Assembly (NCBI GenBank): GCA_024304985.1
Contig: JAMWZC010000006.1
Coordinates: forward strand, 1-64,000
Length of the DNA stretch: 64,000 nt
Direction of reading: 5' to 3'
DNA from: Paracoccaceae bacterium
GTDB lineage: Bacteria; Pseudomonadota; Alphaproteobacteria; Rhodobacterales; Rhodobacteraceae
The notes under the pieces were generated by a model. The model did no database searches and was not told where the DNA came from. It saw only the letters and a program-made list of their open reading frames with translations. Shown here in pieces: positions 1-8,364 of the stretch; position 1 is the first letter of the stretch; the number at the start of each line of letters is the position of its first letter. The position numbers and the translations under genes were made by a program.

Positions 1-59
1 GAGGTGGCTCACTTCTCGGTGAAAAAACCGGCTCACTTCTGGGTGAAAATCAACACCCA
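1..59. mobile_element. End of an IS21-like insertion sequence (fragment)
   Basis: Two near-identical 20-base units lie in tandem at 6-25 (GGCTCACTTCTCGGTGAAAA) and 30-49 (GGCTCACTTCTGGGTGAAAA), differing at one base. Repeated subterminal units of about 20 bp, with an outer end reading TG...CA, are typical of IS21-family termini. The element's end is probably the CA near 58-59, just before the cheA-like reading frame begins. The transposase genes would lie to the left, outside the window. The family assignment comes from recognising the repeat pattern, not from a search. Confidence 0.6.
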
Positions 60-782
60 CTGGTCATGTCGCGACTGGCACAGGGGACGGGCGCGCCCCG
101 CCGCCTGCATCTGGCCGTCAACCGCAGCGACGATCAGCTCTCGGTCACGCTCGACGATGACGCAGGCCAGACCGGGACACCCGCCGAGATCGAGACGGTC
201 ACTGCCGAACTGACAAAGGCGGGTGGCCAGATGCGCCACGTTCGCCTGCCGGGCGGCGGAGAGCGTCTGCATCTGAACCTGCCGATGAACCTTGTCGTTC
301 TCGAAGGGATGGTCGTCGGGGCCGGTGGCACGCGCTATGTGCTTCCCGTGGATGCGATCCGCACGATCCTGCAACCGGACCCGGCGGCGCTGATCCATGT
401 GGCCGTCGGTGGCGGCCAGTCCATGCTGCGCCTCAGCGATGACGAGGTCATCTCGATCCGGCCCTTGCCCGCAGCGATGCATGCCTCGGTCGCTGCGGCC
501 GAGCCCGGCGCTGTCATGCCGGGCGACACCGCCGCCGCCTCGGGTCACAGCAAGGTCCATGTGGTGCTCGGACGCGCCGGGCAAAGCGTGGCCATCCCGG
601 TGGATGATCTGGTCGGTCAGCAGTTGGTGCTCCTGCGGCCGCTGCGCGGGTTGATGGCGCGGTTGCGCAACATCTCGGGCGTGGCGCTGCTGTCCGGGGG
701 CGACGTTGGCATGGTCCTGTCGCCGCGCGCGCTCTGCGATGGCGGCGACATGGCACCCGGCGCGCTGGCCGCGTCGGCCTGA
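60..782 (+). pseudogene. cheA: 5'-truncated chemotaxis kinase CheA (C-terminal part)
   Basis: About 240 codons match the end of CheA: a remnant of the HATPase domain (N-terminal 65 residues), then the regulatory CheW-like domain starting near LPMNLVVLEGMVV and TRYVLPVDAI. The latter contacts CheW and receptors. The histidine phosphotransfer, dimerisation and most ATPase sequence are missing, and the frame starts directly at the IS end. The ATPase remnant also looks degenerate: a G1-like DDDAG is present, but the usual G2 GxGxG region is not recognisable and the distance to the CheW-like domain is short. The fragment cannot act as a kinase. An ATG at 66 could still allow translation of a CheW-like protein. 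It converges on the LysE gene with a 6-base gap. Confidence 0.75.
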
Positions 783-788
783 CAGCGA

Positions 789-1418
789 TCAGCCCCGCGA
801 CAGCAGCAGGCGCAGCCCTGCGGCGGCAAAGACAACGGCCAGCGTGGCCTCGATCCAGCGGCGGGCAGCCAGATAGGCCCGCCGCATGATCCCGGTCGAA
901 AAGACCAGCGCATAACCGACAAAGATCACCAGCCCCAGCACCGCGCATCCTGCAAGGATGGCGTGAAAGGTGAAGGCCGGCGCATCGGGGCGCAGACCCA
1001 GCGACATGATCGCCATCCAGCCCAGAACGGATTTCGGATTGCTCAGATGCAGCAGAACGCCCCGACGGTAGAGCGCTGACCACGGCACAACCGGCCCGCA
1101 TACCGCCCGTTGCGGCGGCGTCGCCCATGCCGCGCGGGCGGACTTGAACGCCAGATACAGAAGATAGATCCCGCCCGCGATCTTGATCGCCACCAAAGCC
1201 TGCGCATAGCGCGCCAGCAGTTCGGACATCCCCGCCGCGGCCAGCATCGCCCAGACCATGCTTCCGGTCATCACTCCCAGCGCCAGCGCAACGGCGGCAC
1301 CCCGCCCCTGACCCATGGCAATACCCATGATCGCCATGTTGCTGGGGCCGGGACTGGCCACGGCGACGACATAGGCCAGATAGACCAGCAGAAGATGGTG
1401 GAAGTGGTCAGGGTCCAT
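789..1418 (-). CDS. LysE/RhtB family amino-acid exporter
   Basis: This 209-residue inner-membrane protein belongs to the LysE/RhtB superfamily, which exports amino acids such as lysine, homoserine or threonine. It has about six hydrophobic segments and the family's N-terminal signature ASPGPSNMAIMG around residues 20-31. The start at 1418 (MDPDHF) is preferred because GGAG lies eight bases upstream; a longer in-frame start at 1451 has no such site. It follows fliS on the same strand and meets the cheA fragment tail to tail. The substrate cannot be told from sequence. Confidence 0.85.
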   Translation of the reverse strand: MDPDHFHHLLLVYLAYVVAVASPGPSNMAIMGIAMGQGRGAAVALALGVMTGSMVWAMLAAAGMSELLARYAQALVAIKIAGGIYLLYLAFKSARAAWATPPQRAVCGPVVPWSALYRRGVLLHLSNPKSVLGWMAIMSLGLRPDAPAFTFHAILAGCAVLGLVIFVGYALVFSTGIMRRAYLAARRWIEATLAVVFAAAGLRLLLSRG

Positions 1419-1517
1419 CCGGCGCACTCCGTGCAGGCGCACCGGCGCCAACCGCCAGCCGCTTTGACGCAGCCTAGCCTGTCGTCACGGAAACGAAAGT
1501 CCCTTCGCGAGCCCCGC

Positions 1518-1907
1518 TCAGACAGGGCGCGGCATCTGCCCCCAGGCCTCGCGCAATGTGGCGATGAACCCATGCGCCTGCCGCAGCCCGGCACCACCAG
1601 CCGCCCCGTTCTGGAAGGCGTCGATCAGTTGCAACCGGCAATGCTCGTAAACCTGAAACAGGGCAGGGGCAATCTCGCCCCCATTGTCGAAATCAAGGCT
1701 GCCTTGCAGCAGGTAAAGTGCCGACAAGGCCCGCGTCATCGGCCCCGCAGGCAGCGCGCGACCAGCCTCGGCCGCCAGGGACAGCCGTTCCAGCGCGCCC
1801 AGCACTTCGGTCAGGGCGACACCGATCACCGCATGGGGATCGTCCGGCACCTGTGGGTCGGCACTCTCGGCGCGGCGATAGGACTGGCGGGCAAGCTGAA
1901 GGCTCAT
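1518..1907 (-). CDS. fliS: Flagellar secretion chaperone FliS
   Basis: This 129-residue all-helical protein resembles FliS, which binds the C-terminus of flagellin in the cytoplasm and hands it to the flagellar export gate. The recognisable parts are the N-terminal YRRAESADP, the central SLDFDNGGEIAPAL and the C-terminal LREAW. The start at 1907 has GAGG six bases upstream. No fliD, flagellin or flagellar structural gene is adjacent. It lies between a response regulator and a LysE exporter, near a broken cheA, so it may belong to an incomplete or dispersed motility locus. Confidence 0.75.
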   Translation of the reverse strand: MSLQLARQSYRRAESADPQVPDDPHAVIGVALTEVLGALERLSLAAEAGRALPAGPMTRALSALYLLQGSLDFDNGGEIAPALFQVYEHCRLQLIDAFQNGAAGGAGLRQAHGFIATLREAWGQMPRPV

Positions 1908-2009
1908 GAAATCCTCGTCGGGTTGCTGTCGCGGCACCTGCCGCCTGTCCTGACTGCAACGGCCGGACGGCGGCAAAGTTTACCGCCCGCCCCCCCGCCG
2001 GACCCCGCC

Positions 2010-2768
2010 TCAGACCAGCCCCAGATCGCGCGCCAGCACCACCGCCTGCGTGCGGTTCTGCGCCCCGATCTTGCGGCAGATCGCGGTCACATGCATCTTG
2101 ACGGTCGGCTCCGCCAGATCCAGCGCCTTGGCGATTTCCTTGTTGGGCTTGCCCGCGGCCAGCTCGGCCAGCACGTCCATTTCCTTGTCGCTCAACTGCC
2201 CGTTGCGCACCACCGGGTTCGGCTCGGAAATGGTGCACATCAGTTCCAGCGGCAGGTAACGCTCTCCCGAATGGATGAACTGGATCGCATTCGTCAGGCT
2301 GCGCGCTGCCGTCGTCTTCAGGATGACACCCGCGGCCCCCGTCGCCATGATCTCCTGCAGCATCCGCTGGCCGGGATTGCCCGTGATGATCGCCACCGGA
2401 TGGCCCTCGTTCAGGCGCATCGCCCGTTTCAGCCCGGCGATCCCGTTCATGCCCGGCATGGTCAGATCCAGCAGAACCACGTCATAGGGACCCGAGGCCT
2501 GCATCAGGGCGGCGGCTTCGTCGAAACTCTGCGCGGTCACGACCTCCATCCCCGCCGATGTGGTCAGGAACATCGCGAACATCTCAAGGATCATGCGGTG
2601 ATCATCCGCCAGCAGCACGCGCAGCGGCCGCGTCACGGCAATCTGACCGGGACCGTCGGCCTCGACCGGCGCGGCGCCGGCATTGGCCAAAAGGGTGGGC
2701 ACCGCCCGCACGGGCTGCGCGTCATGTTCAAAGCTTCGCGCGGTCGCGCGCATGGTGTGATGCATCAT
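2010..2768 (-). CDS. NarL/FixJ-type response regulator
   Basis: This 252-residue two-component regulator has an unusual 48-residue N-terminal extension. A receiver domain follows (about 49-170) with acidic pair Asp55-Asp56, phosphoacceptor Asp101 in LLDLTMPG and conserved Lys151. A LuxR-type helix-turn-helix fills about 190-250 (LSDKEMDVLAELAAGKPNKE). It should bind DNA as a dimer after phosphorylation. The start at 2768 has an excellent ribosome site (GGAGAGG) in front. It is divergent from a histidine kinase at 3288, the likely partner, and runs toward fliS, so control of motility or surface behaviour is possible but unproven. Confidence 0.88.
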   Translation of the reverse strand: MMHHTMRATARSFEHDAQPVRAVPTLLANAGAAPVEADGPGQIAVTRPLRVLLADDHRMILEMFAMFLTTSAGMEVVTAQSFDEAAALMQASGPYDVVLLDLTMPGMNGIAGLKRAMRLNEGHPVAIITGNPGQRMLQEIMATGAAGVILKTTAARSLTNAIQFIHSGERYLPLELMCTISEPNPVVRNGQLSDKEMDVLAELAAGKPNKEIAKALDLAEPTVKMHVTAICRKIGAQNRTQAVVLARDLGLV

Positions 2769-3287
2769 GTTCAATTCCTCTCCATACCAATACCAGTCAT
2801 GCGTAGAAACGCCCGGCCAGAAGATCTGGTCGGACGGCAGAGCGCGGTTCGTGGATCGTTTCCGGGCCATGACGCCCTGCGCCACGTCCCGACCGAAACC
2901 ATCGCACAGACCGCAAGACGGCAATCTGGATACATCAGCGCGACCGGATCGCGCCCGGCCACCATAAGATCAAAACAGGTGGTGGCCGACGGTTTCAGAA
3001 GTCTCATTCACACTTGCTCCTACACACACAGGAAAGACAGCCAATAATGGCAAAATCTTGGTTTTCCTTCCGCGCCTAAGTTGGAGAGATATCTCTTAGG
3101 ATAGCGGCCCTGCGTCTTTAGGACGGCAAAGCGGATTTCGGGCCGCAAAAGACCCGGTTCCATGCTTTGAGCAAGCTGGAAATGGTCTGGTTTTGTGCAA
3201 TCCAGCCTCTGCCGCTGCGGGCTACAGCCATATTGCTGCCCAAAATCTCGCTTACAAATCTGCCGACCACGAAACAGAGGTTCGGGT
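2769..3287. other. Divergent intergenic region between response regulator and kinase
   Basis: This 519-base stretch holds no convincing gene on either strand. It must carry the promoters of the divergent response-regulator and kinase genes. The only structured element I see is a nested palindrome at 3075-3100 (outer CCTAAG/CTTAGG, inner AGAGATATCTCT). Confidence 0.6.
3075..3100. promoter_or_regulatory. Nested palindrome, possible operator
   Basis: An inner perfect 12-bp palindrome AGAGATATCTCT (3085-3096) sits beside an overlapping outer inverted repeat CCTAAG (3075-3080) / CTTAGG (3095-3100). It lies between two divergent regulatory genes, where a response-regulator binding site would be expected. 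There is no direct evidence of binding. Confidence 0.3.
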
Positions 3288-5231
3288 GTGCTTTCCAAAA
3301 AACGATTCCTCAGATTCCTGATAGGGCAATCGCCCTTGCTGCTGGTCGTGATCGGGCTCAGCCTCCTGTTGGGCGTGCTGCTGGACCGGATGGAGCGTAA
3401 CCGGCTTCAGACATTGATCAACAGTGACATCGAAAGCCTCGCCACCGAGCTGCGCGAGGCGGTGCAGACCGGTCTGCACTACAAGGAACTTGCCCTTGGT
3501 GCTCTGGTGGTGACGGCGGAAATCGCGCCCGAAATGACAGACGGCGAATTCGAAAAGATCGCCCTGCGCGTGCTGACCAATCACCCCGCGATCATGAGCG
3601 TCTCCGTGGCGCCCGATCTTGTGATTGCTCACGCCTATCCCAGCGACAGAAACGCCATGCTGATCGGGCTGGACTACCGCGATCTGCCCGACCAGCTTCC
3701 CGATGTGGAACGGGCCATCGCAAGTGAGACCGCCGTGATGTCGCGCCCCTTCATGTCGGTGCAGGGCAGGCGGGCCGTGGCGATCCGCGAAAGCATCGAA
3801 TCTACGGATGGAACCATACTGGGGCTGGCCTCTATTGCCGTGGATCTGGAGGCTTTCTTCGCCCCGATCATCGCCGAGGCGCGGCAGGCCCGTGGCTATC
3901 ATATCGCCATCGCGGCGCCGGATGTGGGTACCTTCGGGGACGAAACCGTGTTCGACAACGCGCCCCGCACATTGGATATCGCGACAAACGGCCTGCAACT
4001 CTCCGTGGCTGTCGTGCCCGATGGCGGCTGGCCCGTCATGCCGCTGGTGACACCCAGCCGGCTGGGCATCATGCTGGCCATGGTGCTGCTGCTGTGGTCC
4101 GGGCATGCGAACTATCAGCGCAATTATCAATGGCGCGTGGTGGTCGAACGGCTCGAGAAAGGCATCGACGCCCTGTCCAGCGGTTTCGTGATCTTCGACG
4201 ATCAGGACCGTCTGGTCCACTGGAACGAGAATTACGAAAAGCTCTTCAACAAGGGCTCGGTGCTGCGCAAGGGCATGACCTTTGCCGATCTGATGCGTCT
4301 GGACATGAAGCACGGGATCTATCGGGTGCCGACCGGGCAAGAAGAAATGTGGTTCGATCAGGTCATGAACGGCCACCGCGCCGGCGAGGAATCCGCCGAA
4401 GTCGAACTGGCCGATGGCCGCTGGGTCCGGATGCTGTCACGTCGCACGCAGGAAGGCGATCTTGTCGGCGTGCGCTTCGACATCACCGATCTCAAGCGCG
4501 CACAACTGACCGCCGAACGCATGAGCACCGCGAAATCCGAATTCATCAGCGTGCTGAGCCACGAGTTGCGGACACCCTTGACGGTGATCCTTGGCTTTGG
4601 CCGTCTGCTCAAGGCCAGATCGGCCCAGTCAAGCGATGCGGCGCAGGATGCCTTCATCGCCGATGCCGCCGACAGGATCGTGCAGTCGGGCGATCATCTG
4701 CTCAAACTGGTCAACGAGATGCTGGATTACGTGAACCTGACATCCGCCATGCCCAGCCAGAAGGTCGCTCCATTCGAACTGTCCGAGGTCCTCACAAAAA
4801 CCTCGGCCGAGTTCAAGGGCATGGCCGAGGCCAAGGGCATTCTGCTCGAGACCGAGCCTTGCGAGGCCAAGGTTGCGGCCGATCCGGTGCGTGTCGCACA
4901 GATCATCGAGAACCTTCTGTCCAATGCGGTCAAGTTCACCTCCTCGGGCGGTTCGGTGCGCATTTCGGCCCGGCCCGGTCCGCATTGCGTCAAGGTGACC
5001 GTGGCCGATACCGGGGACGGCATACCCGAAGAGAAACTGGACGCCATCTTCGAAGAATTCTCGCAGGTGCATCCCTCGGGCACACGGCGACAGGGCGGGA
5101 CAGGTCTGGGTCTGGCCATCACCAAGCGGCTGGTGGCCCTCCAGGGCGGCGACATCAGCGTGCAAAGCACGCCGGGTGTCGGCAGCACCTTCACTTTCAG
5201 CCTGCCTCTGGAGGAACAGGCCGCCGCCTGA
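3288..5231 (+). CDS. CHASE-PAS sensor histidine kinase
   Basis: This 647-residue membrane sensor kinase has a first membrane segment at about 13-33, an extracytoplasmic CHASE-like domain (about 35-245), a second segment near 251-275, a PAS domain (about 290-400), and HisKA with phospho-acceptor His425 in SVLSHELRTPL. A HATPase domain follows with N-box NLLSNAVKF, G1 DTGDGIP and G2 GGTGLGL. CHASE domains sense small external ligands. The GTG start at 3288 is chosen because AGAGG lies seven bases upstream and translation opens just before the first membrane helix. Its likely partner is the divergent NarL-type regulator. There is no receiver domain, so it is not a hybrid. Confidence 0.88.
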   Translation: MLSKKRFLRFLIGQSPLLLVVIGLSLLLGVLLDRMERNRLQTLINSDIESLATELREAVQTGLHYKELALGALVVTAEIAPEMTDGEFEKIALRVLTNHPAIMSVSVAPDLVIAHAYPSDRNAMLIGLDYRDLPDQLPDVERAIASETAVMSRPFMSVQGRRAVAIRESIESTDGTILGLASIAVDLEAFFAPIIAEARQARGYHIAIAAPDVGTFGDETVFDNAPRTLDIATNGLQLSVAVVPDGGWPVMPLVTPSRLGIMLAMVLLLWSGHANYQRNYQWRVVVERLEKGIDALSSGFVIFDDQDRLVHWNENYEKLFNKGSVLRKGMTFADLMRLDMKHGIYRVPTGQEEMWFDQVMNGHRAGEESAEVELADGRWVRMLSRRTQEGDLVGVRFDITDLKRAQLTAERMSTAKSEFISVLSHELRTPLTVILGFGRLLKARSAQSSDAAQDAFIADAADRIVQSGDHLLKLVNEMLDYVNLTSAMPSQKVAPFELSEVLTKTSAEFKGMAEAKGILLETEPCEAKVAADPVRVAQIIENLLSNAVKFTSSGGSVRISARPGPHCVKVTVADTGDGIPEEKLDAIFEEFSQVHPSGTRRQGGTGLGLAITKRLVALQGGDISVQSTPGVGSTFTFSLPLEEQAAA

Positions 5232-5344
5232 CCCGCCACGTCCGATCACCGGTCATCTGCCGGCGCAGGGCGGTTGACGCTGCTGCGAAACGCTCATGCC
5301 GGGCGCGATCACCTGTGGATGGGTCGTTCACAAACTGCCTAAAT

Positions 5345-5360
5345 TTTACCAGTTGATAAA
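5345..5360. promoter_or_regulatory. RutR-type operator upstream of preT
   Basis: TTTACCAGTTGATAAA is an imperfect palindrome 53 bases before preT. It matches the perfect site at 10576 in 14 of 16 bases, and differs little from the E. coli RutR consensus TTGACCAnnTGGTCAA. It is the likely target of the RutR-like repressor encoded at 9811-10467. Confidence 0.7.
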
Positions 5361-5413
5361 AAAAGGAATCGTGGAATACTGACCTCAAGAAAAGAACAAC
5401 AGGAGAGGCTCTG

Positions 5414-6736
5414 ATGACTGCAAATCCCCTTGCGGAAGGGATCATAGCCGGGCGGCTGGACCCTGCCGCCTATGCTGATCATTTCTCGGATCTGCACCCG
5501 CCGCTGGATGATCACGAGGCGCTGGTGGCCGCAGATCGCTGCTATTTCTGCCACGATGCGCCCTGCATCACGGCCTGCCCCACAGACATCGACATCCCGC
5601 TCTTCATCCGCCAGATCGCGACCGGCACACCCGAAGCGGCGGCCAGAACGATCTTCCAGCAGAACATCCTCGGCGGCATGTGCGCCCGCGTCTGCCCGAC
5701 CGAGACATTGTGCGAACAGGCCTGCGTCCGCGAAAAGGCCGAAGGCAAACCCGTCCTGATCGGCCAGTTGCAGCGCTACGCCACCGATACCCTGATGGCG
5801 CAAGGTGTGCATCCCTTCACCCGCGCCGCCCCCACGGGCAAGCGCGTCGCCGTCGTGGGCGCCGGTCCCGCGGGCCTGTCCTGCGCGCATCGCCTCGCCA
5901 TGCTGGGCCATGACGTGACCGTCTTCGACGCCCGCCCCAAACCGGGGGGCCTGAACGAATACGGCATCGCCGCCTATAAATCCGTGGACAGCTTCGCCGA
6001 AGCCGAGGTGGACTGGCTTCTAAAAATCGGCGGCATCACCATCAAGACCGACGCCGCCCTTGGCCGCCACATTACCCTTGCCGAACTGCAAGCCGACCAT
6101 GACGCCGTCTTCCTCGGTCTGGGCCTCGGTGGCGTCAACGCGCTGGGCGTGGATGGCGAAGATCGCACGGGCGTCCTCGACGCCGTCGATTTCATCGCCG
6201 ACCTGCGCCAATCCACCGATCTCAGCCAACTCCCCATCGGCCGCGACGTGGTGGTCATCGGCGGCGGCATGACCGCCGTGGACGCCGCCGTGCAGGCCAA
6301 ACTGCTGGGCGCGCTCAACGTCTCCCTCGTCTACCGCCGCGGCCGCGACCGCATGAACGCCAGCCGCTATGAACAAGACCTCGCCGCCTCCAAAGGCGTG
6401 CGCATCATCACCAACGCCAGCCCCGTCGCCATCCACGGCAACGGATCGGTGCGCGAGATCGAATTCGAATACACCGACGACACCCTCACCCCCACCGGCC
6501 AAACCTTCCGCCTCGCCGCCGATCAGGTGTTCAAGGCCATCGGCCAGACCCTCGCCGGCGACACCCTCCCCGCCATCGAGAGCGGCAAGATCGCCGTCAC
6601 CGGCGCGGGCCGCACCTCCATCACCGGCATCTGGGCGGGCGGCGATTGCGCCACCGGCGGCGATGACCTGACCGTGACCGCCGTGGCCCAGGGCCGCGAC
6701 GCCGCCATGGACATCCACACCACATTGATGGGCTAA
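5414..6736 (+). CDS. preT: NAD-dependent dihydropyrimidine dehydrogenase subunit PreT
   Basis: This 440-residue flavoprotein subunit passes electrons between NAD(H) and the PreA subunit, for reduction of uracil and thymine to the dihydropyrimidines. N-terminal cysteines 43, 46, 51, 55 and 90, 94, 100, 104 fit two iron-sulfur clusters. The FAD motif GAGPAG is at 149-154 and the NAD motif GGGMTAVDAA starts near 283. AGGAGAGG precedes the ATG. preA follows after 23 bases in the same transcript. A RutR-type operator lies 53 bases upstream, so uracil-responsive repression is likely. Confidence 0.93.
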   Translation: MTANPLAEGIIAGRLDPAAYADHFSDLHPPLDDHEALVAADRCYFCHDAPCITACPTDIDIPLFIRQIATGTPEAAARTIFQQNILGGMCARVCPTETLCEQACVREKAEGKPVLIGQLQRYATDTLMAQGVHPFTRAAPTGKRVAVVGAGPAGLSCAHRLAMLGHDVTVFDARPKPGGLNEYGIAAYKSVDSFAEAEVDWLLKIGGITIKTDAALGRHITLAELQADHDAVFLGLGLGGVNALGVDGEDRTGVLDAVDFIADLRQSTDLSQLPIGRDVVVIGGGMTAVDAAVQAKLLGALNVSLVYRRGRDRMNASRYEQDLAASKGVRIITNASPVAIHGNGSVREIEFEYTDDTLTPTGQTFRLAADQVFKAIGQTLAGDTLPAIESGKIAVTGAGRTSITGIWAGGDCATGGDDLTVTAVAQGRDAAMDIHTTLMG

Positions 6737-6759
6737 GCCCCCACAGGGAGACCAGCACA

Positions 6760-8064
6760 ATGGCCAATCTCACCACCGAATTCGCCGGGATCAAATCCCC
6801 CAACCCCTTCTGGCTGGCCTCCGCCCCGCCCACGGACAAGGAATACAACGTCCGCCGCGCCTTTGAAGCAGGCTGGGGTGGGGTCGTCTGGAAAACCCTT
6901 GGCGAAGCAGGCCCCCCCGTCGTCAACGTCAACGGCCCCCGCTACGGCGCCATCTGGGGCGCCGACCGCCGCCTTCTGGGCCTGAACAACATCGAACTCA
7001 TCACCGACCGCCCGCTGGAAGTGAACCTGCAGGAAATCAAATCCGTCAAACGCGACTACCCCGACCGCGCCATGGTCGTCTCCCTCATGGTGCCCTGCGT
7101 GGAAGAGGCGTGGAAAGCCATCCTCCCCCTCGTCGAGGAAACAGGCGCCGACGGGATCGAACTGAACTTCGGCTGCCCCCACGGCATGTCCGAACGCGGC
7201 ATGGGCAGCGCCGTCGGCCAAGTCCCCGAATATATCGAAATGGTCACCCGCTGGTGCAAGCAGAACACCCGCATGCCCGTGATCGTCAAACTCACGCCCA
7301 ATATCACCGATATCCGGAAACCCGCGGCCGCCGCCCATGCCGGGGGCGCGGATGCGGTCAGCCTGATCAACACGATCAACTCGATCACCTCCGTCAACCT
7401 CGACCTCTTCGCCCCCGAACCCACCATCGACGGCAAGGGCGCGCATGGCGGCTATTGCGGCCCCGCCGTCAAACCCATCGCGCTGAACATGGTCGCCGAA
7501 ATCGCCCGCACACCGGAACTGGCCAACCTGCCCATCAGCGGGATCGGCGGGGTCACCACATGGCGCGATGCCGCCGAATTCATGGTGCTGGGCGCAGGCA
7601 ACGTGCAGGTCTGCACCGCCGCCATGACCTATGGCTTCAAGATCGTGCAGGAAATGATCTCGGGTCTCAGCCAGTGGATGGACGAGAAGGGGATCGAACA
7701 CACTTCCCAGATCGTCCGCCGCGCCGTCCCCAATTGCTCGGACTGGCAGCACCTCAACCTCAACTATGTGGCCAAGGCCAAGATCAATCAGGACCTCTGC
7801 ATCAGCTGCGGCCGCTGCTTTGCCGCATGCGAGGATACCAGCCACCAGGCCATCGCCATGTCCGAGGATCGCGTCTTCACCGTCAAAGACGATGAATGCG
7901 TCGCCTGCAACCTCTGCGTGAACGTCTGCCCCGTGCAGGACTGCATCACGATGGAGGCCATGGCCCCCGGCACCGTAGACCCCCGCACGGGTAAGGTGGT
8001 CGAGGCCGACTACGCCAACTGGACCACCCACCCCAACAACCCGGGAGCCGTCGCCGCCGAATAA
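6760..8064 (+). CDS. preA: NAD-dependent dihydropyrimidine dehydrogenase subunit PreA
   Basis: This 434-residue catalytic subunit has an FMN-binding dihydroorotate-dehydrogenase-like barrel (about 1-330) followed by a two-[4Fe-4S] ferredoxin domain (Cys347, 350, 353, 357 and Cys380, 383, 386, 390). It reduces the 5,6 double bond of uracil or thymine, the first step of the reductive pathway; the following hydrolases are encoded downstream at 10702-13732. The active-site loop contains NFGCPHGMSERGMG. The position of the catalytic cysteine known in mammalian enzymes (in ACGQ) reads AVGQ here. A strong terminator follows the gene. Confidence 0.93.
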   Translation: MANLTTEFAGIKSPNPFWLASAPPTDKEYNVRRAFEAGWGGVVWKTLGEAGPPVVNVNGPRYGAIWGADRRLLGLNNIELITDRPLEVNLQEIKSVKRDYPDRAMVVSLMVPCVEEAWKAILPLVEETGADGIELNFGCPHGMSERGMGSAVGQVPEYIEMVTRWCKQNTRMPVIVKLTPNITDIRKPAAAAHAGGADAVSLINTINSITSVNLDLFAPEPTIDGKGAHGGYCGPAVKPIALNMVAEIARTPELANLPISGIGGVTTWRDAAEFMVLGAGNVQVCTAAMTYGFKIVQEMISGLSQWMDEKGIEHTSQIVRRAVPNCSDWQHLNLNYVAKAKINQDLCISCGRCFAACEDTSHQAIAMSEDRVFTVKDDECVACNLCVNVCPVQDCITMEAMAPGTVDPRTGKVVEADYANWTTHPNNPGAVAAE

Positions 8065-8087
8065 CCCGCCTCTCTCTGGGGCCACTC

Positions 8088-8122
8088 ACGCGGTCGCTGT
8101 CCTCCCGGCGGCCGCGTTTTTT
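8088..8122 (+). terminator. Rho-independent terminator after preTA
   Basis: A ten-base-pair stem, ACGCGGTCGC (8088-8097) with GCGGCCGCGT (8108-8117), has one G-U pair and a ten-base loop. A run of T follows immediately (8117-8122). It lies 24 bases after the preA stop and should end the preTA transcript. Confidence 0.85.
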
Positions 8123-8364
8123 ATGGGGGGATGCTGCTCCCGCCCGAGATCAGCGGCAAAGCCGCTCCGGGCAGCGGTGAGGAGGGTCAGCAAACTGTCC
8201 AGTGGACAGTTTGCCCGAGGAAAACCGCCCCCCCGGGGTGGGCGCTGGTCGGGGTGGCGTGGCTACTGTCGCTTTTAGTTAGAAGAGATTTCTATAAGTG
8301 GTCCTGTGCCGCTAGAAGTTTTTGCAAATTGGGCTGTTAGTTTTTCCTGATTTGTTTCTAAGCG
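8123..8364. other. Gene-free region with REP-like palindrome
   Basis: No gene is supported here. GC content falls abruptly after about 8270, at the edge of the AT-rich block that carries the next gene. A perfect inverted repeat lies at 8190-8214. Confidence 0.5.
8190..8214. repeat. Perfect 11-bp inverted repeat (REP-like)
   Basis: GCAAACTGTCC (8190-8200), a three-base AGT loop, and GGACAGTTTGC (8204-8214) form a perfect hairpin with no T-run on either side. It resembles a repetitive extragenic palindrome rather than a terminator. I associate this kind of sequence with Rhodobacteraceae genomes from memory; only one copy is visible in this window. Confidence 0.5.

Noticed and set aside
1110-3047. 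A 645-codon open frame on the plus strand across lysE, fliS and the response-regulator gene
   Set aside because: It overlaps three recognisable minus-strand genes, is rich in His, Arg and Gln as expected for an antisense frame in GC-rich DNA, and matches no family.
3020-3298. A 92-codon minus-strand frame in the gap between regulator and kinase
   Set aside because: No ribosome site, no recognisable motif, and it overlaps the kinase start; more likely non-coding promoter DNA.
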